The notes beneath the pieces were generated by a model that saw only the letters and a program-made list of their open reading frames with translations, was not told where the DNA came from and searched no databases. Positions 56,440 through 64,000 of a stretch of 64,000 nucleotides of DNA are shown here, in pieces. Numbering within the stretch: position 1 is the first letter of the stretch; the number at the start of each line of letters is the position of its first letter. The stretch is from the NCBI GenBank assembly GCA_036365455.1, contig JAWQUS010000010.1, forward strand, positions 16,066,501 to 16,130,500, given 5' to 3'. The stretch is from Macrosoma leucophasiata. Taxonomy: Eukaryota; Arthropoda; Insecta; Lepidoptera; Hedylidae. The position numbers and the translations under genes are program-made.

Positions 56440-57800
56440 TAAAACTATTTTTACGGATTTATCTCGCGTATATTAAACTAAAATGATTTTTAAAATCAAC
56501 CCGACGTTTCGGTCGCTTTTCAGCTTCCGTGGTCCCGGGCAGACTGAGGTGACATTTGTCTGACAGAAGTTTGAAAAATTATATGTAGCTACCTCCATCG
56601 ATTTCGTAAACGCCTTGCGTAGCGTTCAGGATTAACACAATAATTACTTATGGTATCTTGAGGTCTTGCAGACTGCTGCGGCTGGGATTTAATCTTGCTA
56701 AGTATGGGATCCCATGATGTTGATAATCGCCATCCATCTTCTCTATTGAAATTTGGGTGTTTTTTAATTTCAATAGCCTCGCGTACCATTCGTGGAATGG
56801 GTTTGTGTTCTCTAGCGAGTATTTGAATTTTATCAAACCGGATGTAATGGTTTGGCTTATCCGCTATGTGTTCACAGACTGCAGACCTCCCTGTTCTTCG
56901 GTTTTTGACATCAGCAATGTGCTCTTTAACGCGGGTGGATACAGCTCTCTTCGTTTGACCAATATATGAGAGTCCACAATCACAATCTAATTTATAAATG
57001 CCAGAATTTTGTAATGGAATATTACTTTTAATGGGTCTTAAATACTGATGAATCTTTTTATATGGTTTGAAAACTGTTTTAATGGAATTCTTTTTTAAAA
57101 TGTTGCTGATTTTATCTGTGACACCCTTAACGTAAGGTAGTATGGCTGGTTGTCGTTCTACTGTAGGTGGTTTCACGCGGCCTCTGTGACGGACGGGTGG
57201 TACATGGAGCTTGTTGTTATGTAGCACCTGGCGTAGGTGCTTCAGCTCCCCCTGAAGATGGTGGTCGTCACAGATGCCTCGTGCTCTCTGAAATAGAGAT
57301 GAGCCAACGGCAGATAAATGTGCCGGGTGATGGTGTGATTCACCATTAAGGTACCTATCAGTATGGGTAGACTTCCTAAACACAGTGTGACTGAGTGTGT
57401 TATTGGTTTTTCTAATTAATAAAGTATCTAAGAAGGCTAATTTATTGTCCTGTTCCAATTCCATAGTGAATTTGATTTTATGGTGTATGGAATTGAGATG
57501 TGAAAGAAAAACAGAAACATTATTGCTATCCAATATGGTGAATGTGTCATCTACATATCGTTTATAAATGCGAGGTGTTATGGTTGTAGTGCTCAGGGCT
57601 CTCTCCTCAAGGTCCTCCATGAATATATCGGCGACTATGGGAGAAACTGGGGAGCCCATGGCAACTCCGTCTATTTGTAGGTAGAATTCCCCATTCCACA
57701 TTAGATAGCCAGATGTCAGGCACCATTCAAGTAGTTCTGCATATTGACGGGGCATATTGTGAGTAATAAGGTTGTGCCTAAAGGCAGTGTGCAAAATACA
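56440..57800 (-). mobile_element. Penelope-like retroelement, 5' truncated
   Basis: Contains the RT/GIY-YIG frame at 56589-57794 and a 3' flank (56440-56588) with ACGTTTCGGTCGCTTTTCAG and GGGCAGACTGAGGTGAC, phrases I associate with Penelope-like element ends in arthropods. The upstream end lies near 57800, where an in-frame TAA appears four codons before the open frame. Confidence 0.8.
56589..57794 (-). CDS. Penelope-like RT with C-terminal GIY-YIG endonuclease (N-terminally truncated, 401 codons)
   Basis: Penelope-like elements encode a reverse transcriptase related to telomerase and a GIY-YIG nuclease that nicks the target. Visible RT parts: QIDGVAMGSPVSPIVADIF (residues 40-58), the catalytic YVDD (80-83), and a following KLAFLDTLL (118-126). 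The linker leads to the nuclease: SGIYKLDCDCGLSYIGQTKR (264-283, GIY and YIG), R288, and the Glu-bearing REAIEIKKHPNFNRE (338-352). RT motif A and the N-terminal half are missing. The frame is uninterrupted, so the insertion may be recent. The first codon shown is TTG, so no true start is claimed. Confidence 0.92.
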   Translation of the reverse strand: MHTAFRHNLITHNMPRQYAELLEWCLTSGYLMWNGEFYLQIDGVAMGSPVSPIVADIFMEDLEERALSTTTITPRIYKRYVDDTFTILDSNNVSVFLSHLNSIHHKIKFTMELEQDNKLAFLDTLLIRKTNNTLSHTVFRKSTHTDRYLNGESHHHPAHLSAVGSSLFQRARGICDDHHLQGELKHLRQVLHNNKLHVPPVRHRGRVKPPTVERQPAILPYVKGVTDKISNILKKNSIKTVFKPYKKIHQYLRPIKSNIPLQNSGIYKLDCDCGLSYIGQTKRAVSTRVKEHIADVKNRRTGRSAVCEHIADKPNHYIRFDKIQILAREHKPIPRMVREAIEIKKHPNFNREDGWRLSTSWDPILSKIKSQPQQSARPQDTISNYCVNPERYARRLRNRWR

Positions 57801-57982
57801 TGTTTATGTATAAATCCAAAACATTATATAAACACAATACAGGTAATCACTATAAATATCACACCTGTATTGTTGATACATTATACTGTTCTGTATGATT
57901 CTGTACGTATACTTTCGACGTTCAGTTTGGAATATTAAAAACATATTATATTTACTGACAGCTGGCCTGTATACTGGAGCTA

Positions 57983-58240
57983 CTCACTACCTGTTCTTGC
58001 GATAATGGGCAGAGCCCTAGCAAATATTATTTTTGTAGTCTTGTAGTCTCCGCGGTCTCCGCCTAGTGTACCTTTGGTCTGGTCTGTGGGTATCAACAGT
58101 TGTGGGTCGGCCTATCCTCATCGACGTTGTCTGGCTTGCTAGTACTTGTGCTCTGTGAGTTACACACTACCCGTTCTTGCGATAATGGGCAGAGCCCCTA
58201 GCAAATGTTATTTTGTGGTGCTGTAATTTCACCTGTGATG
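57983..58240. repeat. Two direct repeats ~180 bp apart
   Basis: GTTCTTGCGATAATGGGCAG occurs at 57993 and 58173, followed in both by AGCCC(C)TAGCAAAT.TTATTTT and by a TGTACCTT(T/G)GGTCTGGT phrase. Two units of a tandem duplication beside the Penelope-like element. Confidence 0.75.
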
Positions 58241-58451
58241 TACCTTGGGTCTGGTTTTGCCTTGACTTATACATTATCTTACAGGTCGATTCCATTAACG
58301 TTGGAGATAATATCCATCTGGATGAAGAGGTGTTACTTCAGAACAAACACAACATTTACTTCATATTATAATATGATCAACAGATCATTATCCGCCTTGT
58401 TGCGATGATCGGTCATGGAACCGTTACATTTATTGTGTGTTATGCACCTAC

Positions 58452-58682
58452 TTTTTTTTTTTATGTAATTGTAGTGGCAAACAAGCATGCAGTTCACATT
58501 GATGTTAAGTGATGACTGCAGCCTATAGACACCTACACAAAGACCAAGGTCAAAATGCAGATGCGTTACCACTCCTGAGGCCTAAGGGTGTTATGCCTCT
58601 GTGCCGGAAATTACAGGGCCGTACATTACCACCTGACCGGAACACGATAGTGCTGAACACTACCATTTAGCGACAAGTATAT
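58452..58682 (-). repeat. Family X repeat, 5' truncated
   Basis: From the A tail (poly-T at 58452) to CATTTAGCGACAAGTATA; the GGTAATGCGG...CCAGT 5' part is absent. Confidence 0.88.
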
Positions 58683-59240
58683 ACTTTATGGAAACTGCAT
58701 AATCGCATTTATTTGCGATGTCAATTATTGACAATATATAATGACATAACACTCATATATGGTTAAACTCATATATGGTTAAACCATAATTACAGGACAT
58801 TTCCTGAAATATTTATTTACTGACTATGTCAGAATGAGTAAACTATGTTTACGGTATAACAACATAATGGCTTCGCCATATTATGATCATGATCTACTAC
58901 TGCAACAATTACTACGCCTAACGGTGTCTACAACGATTGATAATATGCATACTTGCTTTATCACTGGAATACTCAAACGAGTATATTTTTACTGATTGCC
59001 TGTTAAAGGCTTATATTAACATTGAAATATGTGTCTTAACACAATACCTACAATTTGAGGCTTATGCCACATAATCTGTTGGTTACAACAGTCTACTACA
59101 ACTTACTGACTATGTCAGCTTATTAAGACTTTGTCTTTATACACCATCTACAATTTGAGGCTTTGCCTTTATATCTGTTGTTTTACAACAGTTAATAATA
59201 CAACAGAATATAAATGACAGATAATAAATGTGATTCCATC

Positions 59241-59624
59241 ATAGTATGGTCATTATATATGCGTTATTTATACGCTCATTTACCAAATATACTCCAAGCT
59301 CGTCTGGAGAGTATAGATTCCTGGCTTGGTACTCACACTGAGGGGCGATGGTCTGGGGCTCCTTAACTTTCCCCCCAATATTATATTGTGTATTCAGTAA
59401 TTTACTCTTCGGAGTTATATTTTTTAATCTTATCACATTTCTAACTTTATTCTCACCTCTATTATAGAACTTAAGGTTACTACCATTGCACACAATATTA
59501 TATTCTTGTTGACTTAGATTTGACTTCGAAAATATCCTTTATCTGAAGGGTCCCCTTTTGATAGAGTGGGTTCCGTTAAAATAGCCACAAACCAAAATCT
59601 TTAAGAAAATACGTAGGTTTTAAG
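59241..59624. other. Unassigned DNA
   Basis: An 84-codon minus-strand ORF (59239-59493) has ordinary composition (for example KEPQTIAPQCEYQARNLYSP) but no family I know. It may belong to the composite repeat. Confidence 0.3.
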
Positions 59625-59808
59625 TTGTATGGCCCCGTAATAACAAAACGATCACAGAGACATGACAGGCTGACAGCTTAGGTCTCAAGGGTGGCAACAC
59701 ATCTGCATTTTGACCACTGGTTTTTGTGTGTATGTATATAGGCTGCAGTCATCACTTAACATCAATGTGTGCTGCATGCTTGTTTGTCACCTTCCTTACC
59801 TAAAAAAA
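59625..59808 (+). repeat. Family X repeat, 5' truncated and diverged
   Basis: TTGTATGGCCCCGTAATAAC ... GGCTGCAGTCATCACTTAAC ... CCTAAAAAAA; lacks the 5' ~100 bp. Confidence 0.75.
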
Positions 59809-60528
59809 GCTTGTAGGTACTAAATTCCGTAACTCTGTACGCTAAATGCAAATCTTACTTATACTTTTAGATATAATTTAATGTTTCTCTGTAAGTGAAT
59901 TATATGTAATTCTTTTGAGAAATAAATTCATTAAACTGAGGTATACATACATAATACTGAAAAATGTTAATCAAATCTTGCCAATAATAAAAATTTGTGT
60001 TATTTTACGGTATACCTACAACGGTTCTTATTCTGATAACTTAAAATACGCAATTTTCAGTAGGTAGGTACGATAAACAACAAATAGGACAACCCTGCAC
60101 TGTACTCTATCTATCTGCCTCCTCTCGAGCCGGAACACTGAACTTGTAAGAAAATGTGATAATAGATTACAAAAACTAAAAATAATATTAAGAACAGGTA
60201 AATATTTTCCACTTTGTTCGTAACTACGCTTAATTGGGTTCAGTAACGTCAGCATCGGATAAATGTAATGACGTGGTTCATCATAAACGGTTATTATAGA
60301 GGTAGAAAATTTCCAAGGGCAATCTTTGCTGACGAAACGATGAGTTTTTAGCCGAGATTAAAATTCTATTTAATAGCTATTGATTTACATTGAATATCTG
60401 ATCATTATGTCTGCCATATCCGGGTCCGGGTACATACCTACGTACTGTTTCTTTTCTGTCGTGTTGTTATCGTGTATACATGCAGTAAGGTCAAGCAGGG
60501 TATGTACATCCAAAAACATTGCAAATTA
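59809..60528. other. Intergenic DNA, no gene seen
   Basis: AT-rich, nothing recognised. Confidence 0.35.
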
Positions 60529-61437
60529 CCCCCTTATTCATAAATGTACATTCGACACGCTTTAGCTATAACATGCTAATTCGTTAAAGTTAGAGAATGA
60601 TGTAGAATTTTACATAGTCAATAACTTTATCAAATATTTTGGTGCAACCGAACCTTAGTCTTTGTCAGTTGATTGGTCAATTTCGTAATAGTTGTACGCA
60701 AAGAGTTTACAAATACGCATCGACGACACAACGCAGCTTCTTGTAGGTACGTAACACACGACCCCCGACAGAATCCCGTCGTGTGTTACTAAGGCGGCCA
60801 ACAGTCCCGGATTCTGCGGGACCGTCCCGTAATGCTGGATGTAATCCCGCTTTGCAAAATATTAATAAAATAGTCCCGCAAAACGTTGGATGCGTCCCGC
60901 GTGTCCCGCATTCGATATGAAATTTGAATTTGATTTGAAATTTGTTTTTTCTGTGACATAACCACACAGTAACACACACAACAATGCAAACATGCAAACA
61001 ACAGCGGAGCATCTATATGTATACCTACGCATATCATCAACACGCATTGTGTGAATTCAACTGAAAACTGTTTGCGTGTGTGTGTATGTGATCGCTTTGT
61101 TCCATTTTGCATTCTTCTTAAAAAGTAAGACCTTATAATGTAACCATGGAACAAGCAAATAAAAATTGAAAAAAGTGTCACTCTAGTGATAAATAAGTAC
61201 TATTTTAAAAATAATGACTTCAGTATGTAAGTTTTGTATTTCTATGTAATTTTGGTACGTAGGTATACCTACTAACAAAACTTCATACTTCGCATTCACC
61301 ATACCCTATCTATCCAAAAAAAGTCCCGCAGGCTATTTTCTGAAAGTTGGCCGCCTTATGTGTTACACTACTATACGATATAAAAGATAAAAGAGAGATC
61401 AGCAACACTTCAGTTAAAATACGTTTATGATTAAGGG
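60529..61437. mobile_element. MITE M-related element, host of a nested hAT element
   Basis: Left end ACCCCCTTATTCATAAATGT; the right end, reverse-complemented, reads CCCTTAATCATAAACGTA and continues TTTTAACTGAAGTGTTGCT, matching MITE M. The nested hAT element (60790-61358) and its duplication account for ~577 bp of its length. Confidence 0.65.
60790..61358. mobile_element. hAT-type element, 569 bp, TCCCGC subterminal repeats
   Basis: TIR TAAGGCGGCCAAC at both ends; target duplication TGTGTTAC at 60782-60789 and 61359-61366. GTCCCG/TCCCGC motifs recur at 60804, 60825, 60846, 60873, 60894, 60903 and near the right end. No transposase; the minus-strand ORFs are incidental. Confidence 0.9.
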
Positions 61438-63473
61438 ACTTAATCTTCGCACAAATGGCACCGACGTAACCGACCGTACATAATATCTTCGATAGATCGA
61501 AATTTGACGACCGGGGTTCGATACACGCAGCAGGACAAATGTTTGTATGATCTACAGATAGGTAGGTACCTAATTGTTTCGGGTCAGGGTGTTTGTGTGT
61601 GTACAACGGCATCCACGACACAGGTATAGACCTACCTAGTGTGGGGCTGTGAGTGTCAGCATATTTTATTTTATTTTTTATTAAGTAAGTACAAAGCGAC
61701 AATTGATGGCGATACGAAGAAATTGCTAAAACAGACATTGGGGTTCGTACCTACTCCTTGTAAGTTAGGTACGAGTATATCGTCGATGCCTTGTAATCAA
61801 ATACATTGATAAATGATAAATCCTGTTACCGCGGCTATACAAATTTCAAAAGTGCACATTAATCGCTCTCGTTATAAACCCTACGATATATGTACTCGTT
61901 TTTTGTAATGTAATTTCTAAAAAAGGGAATTATACGTTTTTTATACCAGCTTCGTTAAGTTATCATTTCAACGCCTGATCCTGCTAGTAAGAACGACAAT
62001 ACGATCACACGAAAAATACACGAAACAAACACCTCCATTACTGTAGCTTGATCGCCGACACTGCCCGACACATCTAATGCTTTTCCAAACTATGCACACT
62101 ACACACTGCTTTTACATGCCTTTGTAGGTAGGTACCTATACATAGGCATCTTCACAAAATTTAACGCTTTTCAAGTAACGCAGAGTAAATTCATTCAAAA
62201 CAAAAATAATAGGTAGGTACTTAAAATATTTGATTCAGACTATGGAATTTAATCTCATTGTGTTGTTTAATCTCTTCATGTTTTAATTATGATTCAACTT
62301 AATGTATTTATATCTCATTTCAATTAACTCCGAATAATATATATCTGTGGTAGGTATCTACGATACCTATTGTTATTTTTTTATAATATTAGGTTGGTAT
62401 TTACGTTTACGTTTTGTTTTTACGTTTGTTAACAATACAAGTTGATTGTATCTTATTAAAAGTTACCACCTCTATTATCAAAACGTAAGTTGTCGTATAA
62501 CTTCTACTGTTACCATAGGATGATATACCTACCTACTACATACCTATCATCCTACGGTACCTTACAGTAGAAATATTTCACCGCCGCGCCGTAATAAGAC
62601 GCGTTTTACGTTCTTAAACCAATTCACTAACATAATTTGGATTTCAAAGATGAAAATTGTTTGTAGGTAATAAGATTAAAATTGAACGCAAATTTTAAGC
62701 TAAAACGCGATTTATTAAACTCAGTTCTCAGAGCAAACGGTGAAATGCGTCCTAAATAGCTATCGCTAACGAAGGGGCTAAATTAACATGTACAAGGCTC
62801 CATTTTTGTATGTGTGTGTTACCCAATTGTAATTAAAGGATCAGTTAGCTACATCGGGGCCCAAAGAGGTTGCATGTTGTCTAACATATAATAACGTTGA
62901 CCAAGGACATGGCTGGTAAGCGACCACATTTACGTATTTCCCAATAAGCCAATCATTTGCAATAGTATTAGGTATGCTTATTTTGTAGACCCTCACAGTC
63001 ACAGCAAAACCAGTAGAGGTCATATTAAATGTTCATTCCATTTCACTTCAACCAACACTAGTATAAAATATATTGTAGGTACCTACGTTATGAATAGCAA
63101 ACTTGGTTAATTTTTTTAGCAGAGACGATAATCTATCATACCTACCTGCTTTATACGAAAATATACAGTTCATATTAATATGTATTAAATGAAGACATAG
63201 GTAGGTACTTATAGGTACTGCAAAATAAATCAATACAGAATTTAAAAGAAAATGGTTAATAATAATTTTGGAATAATTAGACAGTTATTGAAACAGTTAC
63301 AAGTTTAACAAGACACAATAACTACCATCCGTATACTACAATAGGTAGTAATAACTACCTGCTTTATATGGAGGCAAATTCGTAGGTCAGTTTATTTTCG
63401 TCCTATCAACCTATCATTAGCTTTATTTATCACCATTTTTTCGATACCTAAGTAAGGTACATATCTATACAAA
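61438..63473. other. Intergenic DNA, one imperfect hairpin
   Basis: No gene. An imperfect hairpin at 62504-62569 pairs ACCATAGGATGATA with TATCATCCTACGGT. TAGGTAGGTAC strings are frequent. Confidence 0.45.
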
Positions 63474-63676
63474 TAAATAAAATTGGAGTGTCTGTCTGAA
63501 ATATAAAAATAACCGCTTTTTACTAAGTGCATAAGTATGTATGCACGGTACATATACCGAATAGATGTAATGAGGAGTAATAGGCTACTTTTATACTAGC
63601 TTCGCCCACGACTTCGTCCGTGAAGATACTGAACAATCATAAATTCTCACGCGGGCGAAGTCGCGGGCACATCTAG
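63474..63676 (+). mobile_element. Non-autonomous Helitron, family 2
   Basis: Starts TCTATACAAATAAATAAAAT after A and ends GCGGGCACATCTAG before T. The 3' hairpin CTTCGCCCACGACTTCG / CGGGCGAAGTCGCGGGC is well preserved. It lacks ~110 bp present in 35428-35743. Confidence 0.8.
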
Positions 63677-64000
63677 TTATTAATTAACTAACTGGATTTT
63701 GTTTTTAGTAGTAGCTAACTGTAAAGTTTTGAGTTCAGTTCATTGGACTTCCTCAACTTGATCGTGATTTAAACCAGCGAACCAACGGCAAGCGATAAAA
63801 TAAAACCTACATAATTCGTGGGAGTTTGCTAGAGCCAGTGGATAGTAAATAATTTAAGCCCGAATAACAATATTATAATGCTGTAATAGGAACTTCTCGC
63901 CTGTTTTCTCCGAGGGGTAGGCTGAGATAAGTGCATACATTCAACCACCCATGATTCGATTACTTTTAGTCAAATGTAAAAAGCAACTAGCCTTTACACG
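63677..64000. other. Unassigned end of window
   Basis: No gene or repeat boundary recognised. Confidence 0.3.

Larger units (their letters stand above)
53200..59240. repeat. AT-rich composite repeat block with recurring short phrases
   Basis: Phrases such as CTTTGCCTATGGACATCTA (55750), TTTCGCCTATGGACATCTA (55785), TTGCCTATGAACATTTA (55905), TGACTATGTCAG (58822, 59108) and GAGGCTTTGCC recur at irregular spacing on both sides of later insertions. A CR1 tail, the Penelope-like element and a family X copy interrupt it. No coding frame is recognised and no LTR pair could be found. Confidence 0.5.

Noticed and set aside
59239..59493. 84-codon minus-strand ORF as a host gene
   Set aside because: No homology recognised, no splice context, and it sits at the edge of a repeat block.
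60707..61181. Minus-strand ORFs of 101-130 codons as a transposase
   Set aside because: They overlap the hAT ends and binding-type repeats, and show no transposase motif.
1..64000. CRISPR array, prophage or bacterial operons
   Set aside because: No regularly spaced repeats with spacers, no Shine-Dalgarno-led gene runs; the DNA is clearly eukaryotic.

Overview
The window looks like nuclear genomic DNA of a moth or butterfly (Lepidoptera). It is AT-rich, enriched in GTAGGTA/TACCTAC strings, and crowded with repeat types I associate with lepidopteran genomes: CR1-type LINE tails, non-autonomous Helitrons ending CTAG|T, hAT-like MITEs, mariner, and tRNA- and 5S-like SINEs. There are no operons, bacterial genes or CRISPR arrays. 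The species cannot be named from the sequence alone.

The one host protein-coding gene I can reconstruct is a plus-strand fatty acid elongase of the ELOVL1/7-like type. It has seven coding exons between 24556 and 45893, all joined in frame at GT-AG junctions, and encodes 313 residues with an intact HXXHH box. A non-coding 5' exon probably lies upstream. CpG-rich patches at about 9.7-10.0 kb and 20.35-20.55 kb are promoter candidates. A repeat-poor stretch of about 2 kb after the stop, ending near an AATAAA at 47848, looks like a long 3' UTR.

The rest is mostly mobile DNA, often nested. 0-9 kb: a TIR MITE, a Helitron, an interspersed repeat with inverted ends, and a 2.6-kb hAT element (5018-7644) that carries a CR1 LINE relic, a Helitron relic and a 5S-like SINE and splits an older repeat. 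11-22 kb: a 362-bp hAT MITE, a CR1 fragment, a dead mariner, a 1.5-kb hAT element containing a mariner relic and another 5S-like SINE, a long perfect hairpin and another hAT MITE. 24-45 kb: the elongase introns, filled with a LINE reverse-transcriptase pseudogene, many copies of a ~290-bp SINE-like repeat (called family X here), Helitrons, a 5S-like SINE with a 20-bp target duplication, a foldback satellite and tRNA-derived SINEs. 48-53 kb: family X copies, a piggyBac-type element flanked by TTAA, and a hAT MITE nested in another MITE. 53-59.5 kb: an unrecognised AT-rich composite repeat invaded by a 5'-truncated Penelope-like retroelement that keeps an intact 401-codon reverse transcriptase/GIY-YIG frame. 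60-64 kb: a hAT element nested in a MITE, and a Helitron.

I found no host gene that is clearly novel. The best leads are the cluster of seven hAT-type insertions with 8-bp target duplications, the 5S rRNA-like SINE, the fixed 5' boundary of family X and its copies close to elongase splice acceptors, the Penelope-like element with a possible ribozyme remnant, the foldback satellite in elongase intron 2, and the unexplained repeat block at 53-59 kb.
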